From contig JAQFVV010000515.1 in assembly GCA_028023455.1 (NCBI GenBank), positions 64,001-128,000 on the forward strand: DNA of 64,000 nucleotides, in the 5' to 3' direction. Positions 23,985 through 36,450 of this stretch are shown piece by piece. Position 1 is the stretch's first letter, and each line of letters begins with the position of its first letter. Below the pieces are notes generated by a model. The model saw only the letters and a list, made by a program, of their open reading frames with translations, was not told the DNA's origin and did not search any database. Position numbers and translations under genes: made by a program. The DNA is from Epiperipatus broadwayi. Lineage: Eukaryota > Onychophora > Udeonychophora > Euonychophora > Peripatidae.

Positions 23985-24100
23985 TGAAAAAAAGAGTCTT
24001 TCCAACAACCTCTCATAGAAAAACAGTAAAGGAGAAGGCAGGTCTCACTAGACTTATCAATTGCTTGATGATGAGGGCGTGAGCATTTCTATCACTATTT
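23985..24100. repeat. Dispersed repeat, pair with 8511-8590
   Basis: See 8511-8590. Here the copy has an additional insertion (cctctcatagaaaaacagta) between the ctttccaac and acttatcaatt blocks. Confidence 0.45.
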
Positions 24101-24879
24101 TACTTTTTGGTTAGCTAGTTATTCATCTACCGACCTTATTTCGATGGTTAAATGGCTTAGTTTGCACCAACTAACCGGAAAAAAATTCTAATTTTTTTGA
24201 AAAATTTATTTACTTGATCCAAATTGAATCCAAGTCTGATCACGACAGGTAAATGTGGACATACTGTGCTGCATCATGAGGTAAAACAACTTTAAATAAC
24301 TCACTGCAGAACAAATCTCTTTTAGCTGCCCTGAATAGAGGAAATAAAAGAGAATTGTCAATTGTATGGTGGAAAATTCTTTTGTGATTATGGTTTTTTG
24401 TTTTCTTCTTTAACTAAAAATAGTGAGATATTCATTAACTGAAGAATAATTAGTTGGTTAGTGGGTTAGCGATGAGCCAGGTGCATAAAAAATGTAATCT
24501 TGCTTGGAAATTATCCTGCAGATTCAAACCTGAAGTAGTGAACAAATGACCATTATACTGAATTACCACTCTCCCGTTTTTTCTAATTTTCTTCAGTTGC
24601 ATTTTCATCCATCATTTCTTTACATCATTTTCTATTAATCCACAATTCAGGCTACAATTAAGGAACTGAAATAACCCCAGGTTTTAATTAAAAAAAACTT
24701 GAATATTTTGAACCTGTCTTTCAACATGGCATTCAAAATATCAAGCACATTTTGTAAATCTTCTTTTAAACATGGCAAAAGTAACAAAATTTATCATCAT
24801 ATTTGTGAAGTAGAAGTTCTTGTTTTTGCTCTTATTTTAAAAATATATTTATTGATAATAAAATTTGTACAGATGAATA

Positions 24880-25860
24880 TTATAATACACTTTGATAATG
24901 TTGGCTCAAATCCATTGCTGGTATTGGCTTCTTCCATCAAGGCTGTCTTGGTAATGTGGGTGTCCTAGGTCTGGTAGATGTATGGCAAGCCATTAACCGC
25001 ACTAACAGGTTGATGTATGAGTGAGTGGTATTCCATTTTGTTGGTATTGTCCATCCCTTTTGAGGTTGTCTCTATAATGCTGACATATCATAACTGGTAT
25101 CCATGTGGTGTGGAATCATTGCCTCTCTAGCAGGATCTGGTATGTTGCATCATAGACTACTTCATTTACAATAGACACTATAATGTCGATATATCAGGTC
25201 CAATATTCATGTAGAGTCTGTGGGCCATACTAGCAGGTTCCATGTATTTGTAAATAAGAATCTAGGGGATAATATCTTGTCATTGTTCTGAAGAACTTTA
25301 AGCTTATCGAAAAATATGGCATTGGGGTCTGGTTGTGTAAACTTTGTCCTGCATCTTGTATACCAAGGGTGTATGTCAGGAAGGTAGATAGCTCATTCCA
25401 ATTGATAATTCTACTATAAAATCCATATACATCTTGACACCTATTTCATTACGTCACCCATAAATAGTTCCAAAAGCAACTGTCATCAAAATTGAAAACA
25501 ATGTCCATGCAAGTGCACATCCTTGTTTAACATTATTTTTCATTTTAAATACCTCTTTTTTTATTTGTAATAATAACACTTCCTCTCATTTCTTCATGAA
25601 GAAGCTATATAATAGGAATACATTTTGGTGAAGCTATATAATAGGAATACATTTTGGTGAGCAATCAACTAATTTCAAAACAGTGCCATAAATCTGTTCC
25701 ATTCATTGAATCAAATGTCTTGACCAAAGCAATCACTCCTTTGTTCTCAACACTTTTCTATTCCATAATGCTTCTTGATGCTCTAAAATCATATTAAGTG
25801 TCTGACAACTATGATTGGAAGCAGTATATTCAACAAAATTCTTAAAAAGTACTTTTGTTA
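24880..25860 (-). pseudogene. Second-lineage LINE: reverse transcriptase relic
   Basis: On the - strand GVIALVKTFDSMNGTDLW (the F-V-D-x-x-K-A-F-D-S-V-x-x-x-x-L-W palm motif) is followed by ARVLFSILMTVAFG (x-x-L-F-S-I-M-x-x-x-x-L) and a hydrophilic stretch ending LKVLQNNDKILSP. The adjacent + strand copy at 25870 carries the C-terminal part, so the element is broken by an inversion or two insertions meet head to head. Confidence 0.6.
25601..25658. repeat. Tandem duplication, 29 bp unit
   Basis: gaagctatataataggaata, then cattttggt, occurs twice without mismatch at a 29 bp period inside the LINE relic. Confidence 0.95.
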
Positions 25861-25869
25861 TAGAAATTT

Positions 25870-26715
25870 TTAGCTTGAATGCATATCAACCTGAGAATAT
25901 AAATCAATTTAAATAATCTAGAAATTTTATAAGTAGAAAGATGGACTTAGATGATGAGATACAACACAGACTCCAATCTGCTGTGGCTGCTTTTAACAAA
26001 TTAAATGATACTGTATTTCATCTCAGGGAAATAACTACTGCAACGATGTCAGCTGTATATAAAGCTGTTATTTTACCTAATTTATTGTATGAAAAAGAGA
26101 CATGGATATCCTATACTATGCAATATAATGGCATTAGAAAATTCCACTTAAGGATATTCCACAAAATTTTTAAAATACTACGACAAGATCATGAGTCCAC
26201 TATTGAAAAATTACATCTTCCTTGGATTGGACATGCAAAATAATGAGCAATGCTGGATTTCCTACAAGAATGTTTTGTGGTAAACTTGAGCATATTTTTC
26301 ATGAGAGAGGTAAACCTGCCTGGCTTATGAGGATTATCTCAAAAACCTTTCCAAGATTATTGATTGTTTCTCTTGGGCAAATATGACAGAGAATAGAAAC
26401 ATTGAACACTTACAACTAAACATGGTGTTGAAATATTTCAAAAGAAGAAAGATTTCTGAAGACAGCTCCATAAAATATCAAACAAATAGAAAAATCTCGT
26501 CAAGCGTTGGTGGCCTTATGGTTAGCATAGCTGCCTTACAAGCAGCTGGCCCGGGTTCGCTTCCCGGTCAACGCTTTGACATATGAAAAAAAAAAGAAAA
26601 AAAAAGTAGAAAAATCTCAGCATCTTCTATACATGATCCATGTTTGTGATTTACAGACTGGTTTATATAGTCGTTACAAAACTCATTTCTAGAGCTTTTT
26701 TTTTCTTCTTTTCTA
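25870..26715 (+). pseudogene. Second-lineage LINE: C-terminal part, interrupted by a tailed tRNA
   Basis: DLDDEIQHRLQSAVAAFNKL at about 25944-26003, then AVYKAVILPNLLYEKETW and HLRIFHKIFKIL, is the classic LINE C-terminal block (D-x-E-I-x-x-R-I-x-x-A-x-x-A-F-x-x-L; V-Y-x-A-V-x-x-x-x-L-L-Y-G-x-E-T-W; H-x-R-x-L-R-x-I-L). The frame stays open for 100 codons, then breaks. The element is split at 26498/26607 by the SINE below. Confidence 0.75.
26487..26618 (+). mobile_element. Tailed-tRNA SINE (TAC loop) with perfect 12 bp target-site duplication
   Basis: Element 26499-26606: gtcaag leader, gcgttggtggccttatggtt, loop cttacaa (TAC), cccgggttcgcttcccgg, tcaacgctttgacatatg, then an A-rich tail (A10 g A9 g). 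Both flanks are tagaaaaatctc (26487-26498 and 26607-26618), a perfect duplication. This pins the element's ends exactly: a tRNA-sized body, an 11-12 nt linker and a tail, nothing more. Confidence 0.95.
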
Positions 26716-26719
26716 ATTA

Positions 26720-28330
26720 GAATGGCTATACTCCTTTAAAATTAGCTACTACTTGTATGTATATGTATGTATGTATATATATTTAATTAAGGGATTAACG
26801 ACTTATCTTTAATATCTTAATTATATTCTCTATTATTTACTTCTAAGTTTGACTATTATTCTGATATTATATATAATGGAGGGAGTGGGGAGTTCTGATT
26901 AATTAAATTCCTAAAATTTGATATTTTATTATAATCACGGGCAAAAATATTTGCTATTATTTTCTTTTTGCAGATAATTTTTGGGCTGTATTTGTAACAA
27001 AAAAAAAAAAAATTGTTGCCTTTATTAAATGGGCAGTGGGGTCCCAAATCTGTAGGAAAAATAAATATATTCCACACGAATTCGAATATCAGATAGCAGG
27101 CGAAATGGTACCGTTATACCACGAGGTAAATATTTACGTAAGTCAAAAACATTAATTATATTTTTAATGAAAAACAATTGACTACCTATTAATAGACGTT
27201 AATATTTAATTAACCAATCATTTATCGCGTTGTATTTTCTCGTAGTGTTAAATTCGATTTTAAGCACTTTAATCTATTAGCGCTCTGAATTTTGGTTAAT
27301 TAAACGACGACCTCATCGGGATTAATAAAGCCGAAGAAGAAGTTAATAATATAAATATTTTTGTTCGAATCATTTGTCTACATTTGTTATTCCGGATTTC
27401 ATTAATTGCTTGCATGCATAAATCAAGCATAGTAATGCTGAACGAGCAGTCAGTTGTGGTTAAAAATGATTCCAACAACTGGAAGTGTTCTCACAGCGAT
27501 AAACGTCATTTCTGATTCGCAGACTTTCAACATGACCCGCTTCATACTGACTCAGGAAAGAGCATGGGAACTATTGGTTTTATAAATAAAAGAATTGCAA
27601 AAAAACATCTTAATTTATTAATATAAACAAACAATTAAGTTAAGCTAGTGGCTTCAAATTAAATATAATAAATTCAGCTGGTTTATTTGCTCTGCTAATG
27701 AAACGCTATCAAGTTGAACGTATTGATGGCTTGCTATTATTAATTATTTTAATATACGTATTTCCTTTAAACAAGCATTTTCTTAGAAAGATTGTTAATG
27801 CTCGAGTACAATAAAACAAAACTTCGAAAAACAATGTGGTACGATACTTAAATAAATATTCAAATATTATAACTTTATATATATGTTTTAACATATTAGA
27901 AATAAGATCGCTTCAATATCACTTTTTATTGTATATATATTGTTTATTAATTAATACAATTACACATAAATAGGATGCATAAAAAAAGTATCAAATAAAA
28001 CTAAATTAAGCGTTTTTGTTTTAGACACACGCGCGCGCGCACACGCACACACACACACCCACCAAATTATGGTGATTAGTCTCCACGCAAATCGATATCA
28101 CTTCAATTAACTATTAAATTAAAGAACCGAGTCTTTTCTACAAATGTTATCTGAAGTAATCCATTATTCTTTTACGTTTGGGATATTGTAAAGAATGTGG
28201 CGTGTTTGAAAATCTATGGCCACTAAAAGATCTGTCACTGTAGGAAAAGCTATAAAAGGACTTGCTGTTGTAACTTTGAATAAATTGAAGGTGTAAGTAG
28301 GTTCATTTTAAATAGTAGAAAGACCATATA
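26720..28330. other. CpG-richer intron stretch with a candidate exon at 27037-27125
   Basis: From about 26900 to 28250 CG dinucleotides are more frequent than around it. At 27037-27125 a frame reads SQICRKNKYIPHEFEYQIAG onward, opens after gggcag and closes at cacgag|gtaaat, but the acceptor has a poor pyrimidine tract and I know no matching protein. A CA/CG dinucleotide run lies at 28025-28060. Confidence 0.35.
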
Positions 28331-28339
28331 TATCACCAT

Positions 28340-30660
28340 CAGTTTCAATTCTTGTCAATCGCTGGTAGAAGATTTCTCCAACTTTAATTCATTTTCCTTC
28401 CAGCAAACTTCCTTATGCACACATTTATCTGACATTGGGATCTAATTTAAGACTTTCTCATCTGTTCTACTAAAATATTCAGTCCAGATTCATTTTAGCT
28501 TCTCTGTTTTTTCTAGAGTGATACGTGTTTGTTGACTTAGCCTAGGTTGTTATTGCAAACATACTTTTCTTCATACTTTGTTGTGTGGGCTGACATTTTT
28601 TTTAAAGAAGAGGTTTCTGACATTCTTTTTAAAGAAGAGGTTGATTAATTTAAACTATTATGTTTCCTTGTTATACTAAAGCAGTATATATTCTCATAGC
28701 TTTCTGATTTTTAGTTGTTGTTTTTTCAAATATTTATAACTACTTTCTTTTGTCAGTTATTAATTAAATTATTTGGTATCCTACCTATATATTTTCCAGA
28801 CAGCCTACTTAATTTCTCCACTTCTATATAAATATGTCCAATCCAATTTCACTTTTTTAAAAAATTTCCATCAAAACATCTTTTTTCCATTTACTTTTTA
28901 CAACATTTCTACATTTATTATCTTTCTTTTCCTATTTATTTTTTTCGTTTCTCTCAAAATTTACTTATCTAAAACTTCAATTTTTCCTTTTCTCATTTCT
29001 TCTTTGTAATTGTTCCCGTTTCTGCTTCAAATAATAACAGTAATCCAAACAAAACATTCAGCACGTTTTTTTCTTGAATCGAACTCTGATGGTTCATATA
29101 GTAATTTGCTACCTTTATTAGAAACCTGTTCACTTAATGCAAATCTCACTCTAATTTTTACTTCCATAATTAATTATTCAACATCTATTCTACCATCATT
29201 ATGCTATCTAGTGTAAACTTTAGTAATCAATAAATTTTGAGGTTGCTTAACATCCCTGTGTAGTGCTATTCTATATAGTAACTTCAAATTAGTTTCTACC
29301 TTATAGCTTTCATCAGTAAGGAGCTTTGGATCTTGAAGGAGTGCATCTGGGTCTTTTGGATCTAATGCACCTTCATGTGGACTGCTTCCAAATCCAAAGT
29401 TCTTTACTGATGACAGCCATAAACTAGAAATTGGTCTTAGGATATTGTATCTTAGGATATTGGGTAGAATAGTGGTGGCTAAAGGGTATTTGGCACATAT
29501 TGATTACTAAAGCTGATACCAAGTGGCATAATAGTGGTGAAAAAAATTTTTCTGATAATACCATGGGATCCTACATGGATCAATCTCACTACCTGTAACT
29601 ACTGTCATGTCATTAGAAAATATTATACAATGAACTCTCCTATCCAAGGAGAATCCGACTTGGTTAAAAAAATATAAAACAGAAGATAAATAACATCCAT
29701 CTTTAAGCTTTGTTTATAGATATCTTGGTAAAGACGTTTTGATCAGATTTATATATAAATGTTTCAATAGTATTTCCTTTTAATGTATACCATTCATTTT
29801 TAAATAAGGGAAGTCATTTCTTTCAGTTTTACTTCTTTTTTCTCTATATATTTATATCTATTACTCCAAATGTATCATTTTGTCTCTCTGCCTTTTCTAA
29901 ATCCAAACTGTTCTTCAGATATAAAATGTCTAATCTTTCTGAAATTGTCATGTTAGTAGAAATTTAATATCACGAGAGAAAAACTAATTATTTAAAATTC
30001 CTCACATTTCTCCAACCATTACTGCTGAAAGACCATTGAACCGATGTTTAAATGAGTCATAAATTTATTTACAAATATCAATGAGCTCTCTCTCACTTTT
30101 TTTATTCAATATAAATCTCATCAGTTCTCTGTGCCTTATTACTTTTCTTCTCAGTTAATGCTTTTTAAATTTTATACTATCTTGTATTTTTATTTACAAT
30201 GACGTTCTTTTTTAATTAAAACATTTTCCCAATCATTATGATGCATTTATATTTACTGTTAATCCCTATTTTAATTCAGGTATTTTGCTTTTCCCATCTA
30301 ACTGCTTTATTCTATTACAGAGTTTCTTTATTTCTCTACTTAATATTTTCTAACTATTTTCTCCAACTTTTAACTATTTTATGTCTCAATTTATTATTAA
30401 GTCTTCTATATATATTTCTACCTTTTTGGAATCAACTAAGGGAAAATTCACGTTTTCTCACCGTTTTCTCTCTACCAAGGCTTTTCTGCTCTCTTACTTA
30501 GACTATCTTTATAGCAGCACCTTTAATTTTTTTTTTAAAGTAATTAAAAAAAATTCCTGTATCACTTTTAAATTTTCAATTACTCTAGGGCCCTCCCCCT
30601 CTTTTATTTATCTCGCCACAGTTTTTATTGTTTTTAAAAGTTAATCTCAACTTTATTACT
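28340..30660 (-). pseudogene. Long decayed LINE (linker, RT)
   Basis: On the - strand KALTEKKSNKAQRTDEI at about 30130-30180 matches x-A-L-x-x-M-K-x-x-K-A-P-G-x-D-x-I-P. ERELIDICK-IYDSF follows, then ISEEQFGFRKGRET at about 29890-29940, the F-G-F-R-K-G-R-x-T motif of RT domain 2. Upstream on this strand (30400-30650) a basic linker is readable; downstream (28340-29600) only weak pieces remain. Heavily interrupted. Confidence 0.58.
28590..28643. repeat. Tandem duplication, 27 bp unit
   Basis: ctgacatt, a T-run, then taaagaagaggtt occurs twice at a 27 bp period with one T/C difference. Confidence 0.85.
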
Positions 30661-30824
30661 ATTAAAGTAAGGTTTGAATGTATATCCACTCCAAGAAATG
30701 CACATATTAACATAACAAGCTTTTTAAATTCTTTCTAAACTTAATTTGAATAAAAATAAATTGAAAACATTGGTAGTAAATTTTAAGTCAATGGTGGCTT
30801 GAATAGATGTAATTTTGTTATATA

Positions 30825-30930
30825 TATATATAACAATAAAAATAATAAATATAACCGTAATTAACTATTATATACAATCTTTCAATCATTAGAAGTACTT
30901 TAAGTTAATTCATTAACCCTCCTCAGTTAA
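30825..30930. repeat. Dispersed AT-rich repeat, pair with 40855-40935
   Basis: Both contain taacaataaaa-taataaatata, ac-gtaattaactatta, and ata-atacagtctttcaatc or atatacaatctttcaatc. Shared length is about 80 bp; function unknown. Confidence 0.6.
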
Positions 30931-32080
30931 TAAAAGAAAAATTAAGGAGGCAATTTTAATAAATAGAAGTAAAATGAATATAATTAATAGACAAGCTGCT
31001 AATGTTAAAATTCAGGGTTTGTGGTATTTGAGTTGATGATGTTGATTTCCGTTCAAGTTTTTTAATTTCTGAAGAAGATTTCTAGGGCAATTGAAGCTGT
31101 CAATAATGGGTTGTAATTATATGAAGTATTGTAAAAGTAATAAAGAATGTAAATGATATTAATATCATAAGGTTTTTTATAATGCTAGTTATACTTGTAT
31201 TGATTTATTAATTCAAAAAAATCTGAAAAGTCAGTATCTTAGGGACTGTTGGCAAATATAAAATGTTTTTAGTCTATTGTTAATGAAAAAATGACTGCCA
31301 CCAAGTTAATGATAGTTTTCTTTCTTTGTAATCTTGTTTTTGTGCAAAAATTTTGGGATAAAAAAGTAGGATTTTTTATTTGTTTATTAAATATATATAT
31401 TTATTTTTTACACACTAATTGGTTAATAGTTATTTATAACAAAAAGAATGCACATATACACTTTGATTTTATTCATATATATTTTAATTTTAATCTTTTG
31501 GCAGTGGATTTTCTTATTAATTCGATTGAATAAAACTTTGATTATTCTTATTCTGTAGTTATATTTTTATGCATAAAAATATTAAAATAAAAGAATCAAA
31601 ATTGTTTTAATTTAGCTTCTAAAAAGTGAATTATTTTACATTCAAATTGCTCAATCATAATAAAAAAAATCATAACTATAAAAAAATGTAAAAAAAAAAA
31701 AATTGCTAAAAATTGCCTGCAGTAAAATAAAAGAATTATTTTTCAACCAATTACAAAGTGTCCTTATAATTGATTTCTCATCTAAATAGAACTGCTGGTT
31801 ATTTATTTCTCTTCTCTTTTCTTTTTCTAAAATTAAATGTTTATTAATAAAAATCTAAATCTTATCATATTATTTGTCAATATACTGTGAAAAATAATTA
31901 TAAATATGTAAATAATTATAAAAATAGATGTTTTCTACTTGTGGTCACTAAATGTCATTGATTTATAAATAGTGGTCAAGCATTATTTATTTCTCTTGAT
32001 TATTTTTCTTCTAAAAATTAAATATTTTTGAATAAAGACCTATATTTAAGTAATAAGTCAATATATTATATAAAAAAAAA
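30931..32080. other. AT-rich intron stretch, nothing recognised
   Basis: No family or coding signal beyond simple A/T runs. Confidence 0.4.
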
Positions 32081-32084
32081 ATTA

Positions 32085-32340
32085 AAAGACTGAAGTGGAG
32101 TTGGGCTGGACATATTGTTAGAAGAGATGATAACAGATGGACAATTGAAATTTTCAACTGGATTCCAAGAGATTGTAAAAGACCCAGAAAGAGACCACAT
32201 GTGAGATGGGTGGATGAAATAAGAAAGTGTGCAGGGGTGATGTGGAGAAGAGAAGCTAAAGATAGAAAAAGATGGATTGAACTTGGAGAGACCTTCATCC
32301 TGCAGTGGATTGATAATGGTTGATGATGATGATGATGATT
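32085..32340 (+). pseudogene. RTE-type LINE 3' end with (GAT)n tail
   Basis: Best-preserved C-terminus of the family. About 80 codons are open: LKRLKWSWAGHIVRRDDNRW, then WIPRDCKRPRKRPHVRWVDE, then RKRWIELGETFILQWIDNG and a stop directly followed by (GAT)n. It is 5'-truncated, as expected from incomplete target-primed reverse transcription. Confidence 0.85.
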
Positions 32341-33900
32341 ATAAAAAAATTGATTATAAATGTAAATAATTAGAGAATATATATATATATATGTTTTCAT
32401 ATTCAAAATCTATTACAAAAAAATAAAAGATTTTGCAGATGCTTTTTGATATTGATAGTTAGAACTTCCTACTATACAATGGCAGGGATAGACAGTTGGC
32501 TCTTTCAAGCACCTTACAAGAGGATAGTTATCTCTTTGTAATACCATATAAGGCAAGAGGAATACAGTTTTTTGCTAAAATACTGACATCTGTAGATTTT
32601 TTTAAATTAAAATATTATTATAGATTAAGCTCAATTTTTACATTAAAATGAATGTAAAATTGAAAGAAATTTAGTCACAAATGGCCAAGAGATGGTGTAT
32701 TAAGGAAAATTACCATTCTACTTTGTAATAATGGGAATAAAAGTTTAACATAGTATAGTTAACAAATTTGAGTGTAATATTAACAAAGAAAATCATGACA
32801 TAGGTATGACCATGCTTTGGTAAAATGTGAAAATGATCAGGTAATGTTATCAGTTGTCAGAATTGATGCAGTATTAGAATCTTTTCAAATATTGTAAAAA
32901 TTATAAAGCAATTATCAGATTTTAGAACAAAATTTGATAGATTTATCATAAATTCACCTTTGTTTGTTCACATTTAAAAAAAATTAAATGAAAAAAATTA
33001 ATTTATTTTTTGAAGAGCATTTCACATCATTGTATGATGTATTGCATCCTTTGTTCTTATTTGCAACTCATTTTTTCAATATTTGCAAAGTTTAAATATG
33101 GTTTTTTAGAATATTTTTCATTTATAAAATTAAATTAAAAAGAAATCAAGTCCAATATATTAAGTTTTAAGTCAATGTAAATACATTCACTGTGTCTATT
33201 AAAAAAACATTATATTTATTTCTCAAATAACATGCTTAGCAAGTTTTCAACTATTATATAGTCATTTTCATAACAATATAAAATTATAGAAAATGATGTC
33301 TGTTATTCCATGGTAGTATTTAAATACTATCTGAGAAAATGTAAATAATTTAATTTACATAATCCATTTCTTTGACAAAGGTATTCAAGTCTCTTTGTTA
33401 TTGGTTACATGCCACACTTCCTTAACTTTGTGTTTTCTATTATTTCTCTTGGACCATACTATTCTAGTCCCCAATGACTCAAAGACATGACTGTGTTTGA
33501 CCTTATGTTCCAAAAATATAAACCTGGATTCCATGTTGATTTTGCCCAGTTATAAATGTGTCTGTGCTGGCAACCCTAGTTGTGATGATTGCATGTGATT
33601 CTCTGCTGTAAACAGTCTTGCAAAGGAAGTTGTTGCATTTTGTCTTGTAAACAACACAAAGGGCCTGCTTTGGTGTATCCTATCTTTGGGGGCAGGGTAT
33701 TAAAGCTGATGATATATATATATCAGAGCAAATTTTATTCAGGCTTTGAGATACTCCAGATATATATGGTAGTGATATTCATTGTTTTGCATCTGGTTGT
33801 GTAGATATATTTATGATTTTGGAATAATATATTTTGACTACATTAATAAGGTACTTGTGTTTATATTTTATATATCACAAGTCTTTAATATATTATACAT
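32341..33900. other. AT-rich, CpG-poor stretch with a recurring aatatttgcaaa repeat
   Basis: About 33050-33190 (aatatttgcaaagtttaaat, tcaagtccaatatattaag) resembles 36120-36205 (aatatttgcaaagttcagat) and 36590-36735 (gaacttatatttctaataaa, tcaagtacactttattga). The family is too decayed to delimit. Confidence 0.4.
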
Positions 33901-34270
33901 TTATGTTTGTTTTATGGTCAGATTGACATTTATATAATTTAAAGTTTCGATATAGAAACATTTGGTTATCAACTCAGAGCGAATTGCACTTCTAATTTGG
34001 ATAAGTTTAACAATCATTTTACAGTCTAATTGATAGCCATATCTTTGAACATAAAAATCCAAGGAATTTAAGGCCTTTTTGCTTATTTTCTTATTCAACC
34101 GTACAACTTCATGACAAAGTTTGTGCAAGATCTTGTTTTATATCAGTAATTAGAACTTCTGGTGTGCAAATGAGTACATCATCTATGTATCTCATATGTA
34201 GTAAGCCCAATGTTTGGTCTAAATATTTTGGAAGCATAACTCCTTAAATTTCATCAAATATGTAAAATTT
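33901..34270 (-). pseudogene. Reverse transcriptase fragment with YIDD
   Basis: On the - strand GVMLPKYLDQTLGLLHMRYI, continuing DDVLICTPE, supplies an RT catalytic Y-x-D-D box after a hydrophobic lead. A 75-codon open stretch follows (33901-34128) with LDFYVQRYGYQL, comparable to the F-L-D-x-x-I-x-R segment after the box in Penelope-like and related RTs. The lineage is uncertain. Confidence 0.4.
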
Positions 34271-36195
34271 GAATCTGATTGCAAAACAAATAGCAGGACA
34301 TATAACATTGCCACCAGAGTAGCTCAACACTGATACCTTTACAATAAAACCAAAACAAAGTATGAAGGTAATTCGATTTTTGTCGAACACGAGAGAAACT
34401 CTGGACATGCTTTTCTACCTACCACAGCCAGTGTTGTTTGCTCTGAAACAAACAACACCAAACATAAAGTTAGGGAAGCTTACTTCATTGCGGCTGACCC
34501 ATCGGCAATCAACAGAAGAGAGGCCTGCTATTCCCTATCTCGTAAATGGTCCACGTAACATCTGCATATAAATTTGCATAAAATTTGCATAGTTTTAAGT
34601 TATTAACAGAATAACTCGCCATGAATATGGGACTGTAGACTGTCCCAAAAGCGCTTGGCAGTAAAAATTTTGACAATTTATTAATAGCTTCATTACCTGT
34701 GCGCAGAGCACATATATATTAATTTATTTAAGCATTAATGAAGTAAAATCTTAACTATTAAGGACTTGTATAATATAAGATATAATCACAAGTAGCTTAT
34801 TAATATGATCAAAACATTTGACTCCATAATCAGAAATACACCTACACAACTAGATGCAACACCATGGATATTACTAAGCTTCAGTAAAAATTGTTCTGAT
34901 ACATATTGTCTCAGTTTAGAGACCCCATCTACTTTAAATCATTTGATAAATAATACCAGAAATAGGCTATCACTGAAGCAGCCCCCTAAGTTATTTATAT
35001 GATAGAATGTAACAAATCCCTTTGCAAGGCCATTTTTTGATGAATCACATACAATTATCATAACTAGAATTGAAATCAACATGGAATGCAAGAATACATG
35101 TTTGAAACGTGAGATCAAACATGGCCATGTCTTTGAGCCTCTGGGGGCTAAAATAGCATATTCCAAGAGAAATTACAGAAAATAATTAAGCATGACATAT
35201 AGCCAATCATGCACAACCTATTAATAAGAAAGATGTCTGTATTCCTATGTTGAAGAAGAGGATTATGTAAATTAAATCATTTATATTTTCATTGGTATAA
35301 GAGATATTATTCACTATAATTTTATATTGCTATGAATTTTATATTGCTATTGAAAGCATGCTAAGCATATTATTTGAGGATAAAATATCTTTTCTTTATA
35401 GACATAGCAAACATGTTTACATTGATTTACAATTGCTAAAAAAAAGAAATTAATGAAGCATTATATTGATTTTATTAAAAAATAAAAATTTTATATAGAA
35501 ATAAAAGGTTGAGCATTTTCAAAATCTTCCACCAGGTGTAGCAGGAGAAAATGTTAGTTTACTAATACTGAAAGGGTGAAGATCATACTTCTATCGGCTA
35601 TCTGATGTGATATTTTTACTATGTTTTTTTTTTTAAAAAAAAAATGATAAAATTATGAACTACCAAATACTGATTCATTAATTTAAAAAAAAATGGAAGA
35701 AGTCAATATTTTTCAATAGGCTGTAAAGTCAAAGTAATTTAATCCTGCCTCCATTACTTGATGGCTTTTGTTTTTGGTTCTTCAATTTTGGAAACATTTG
35801 CAAGAATACTTTAAGAATATTTTTAAAATAGCAAATAAGTTGATTTTTTTGCATGGTTTATTAAAAATTCATGATTATTTTTATACAAAAATTGTATAAT
35901 AATTATTAAAAAACAAAAATATGCATGATTATAGTTTTAATTTACATATCTTATAAAACTGACTCCTACCACATTTACCGATACCTTAGTAGGACATTTT
36001 GAGATATTCTAAAAATTATAAATATAATTTTAAATTTTAAAACACAATTTTTTAGATTTATAAGAGCTTTGGTTGCTTTCATGTCTACTGTTGAATGATG
36101 TAAAAGTCCTTTGTTCTCATTATGTATTCTGTTTATTGTTATTTTTTTAATATTTGCAAAGTTCAGATATGATTTTTGAGGATGATTTTGTTTTG
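34271..36195. other. Intron stretch, nothing recognised
   Basis: A 69-codon frame at 34362-34571 shows no motif and no splice context. The remainder is AT-rich. Confidence 0.4.
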
Positions 36196-36209
36196 TAAAC
36201 TTATATTTC

Positions 36210-36450
36210 TAGTTGGGTTAGACATATTGCTAGAAGAGATGATAATAGAGGGACAGTTGAAATCTTAAACTGGATTCTAAGAGATTGTAAAAGACCTAGA
36301 AAAAGACCACATGTGAGATGAAAAAATGAAATAAGGAAGTGCACTGGAGTGATGCAGAGAAGAGAGGCTAGAAATAAAAAAAGATGGATTGAACTTGGAG
36401 AGATCTTCATCTTGCAGTTAATTGATAATAGTTGAAAATGATGATGAGGA
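36210..36450 (+). pseudogene. RTE-type LINE 3' end, older copy
   Basis: Same segment as 32115-32340 at lower identity (gacatattgctagaagagat, ttgtaaaagacctagaaaaa, ggattgaacttggagagat) with in-frame stops (cacatgtgagatga). The tail is aatgatgatgag. Confidence 0.75.

Noticed and set aside
32011-32406. 131-codon - strand frame
   Set aside because: It is the antisense of the RTE LINE C-terminus read on +; the + translation has the conserved family residues.
33589-33804. Cysteine-rich 71-codon frame
   Set aside because: Clustered cysteines suggest a small secreted peptide, but there is no signal peptide, no splice context and no downstream cysteine pattern, and it lies in repeat-rich intron.
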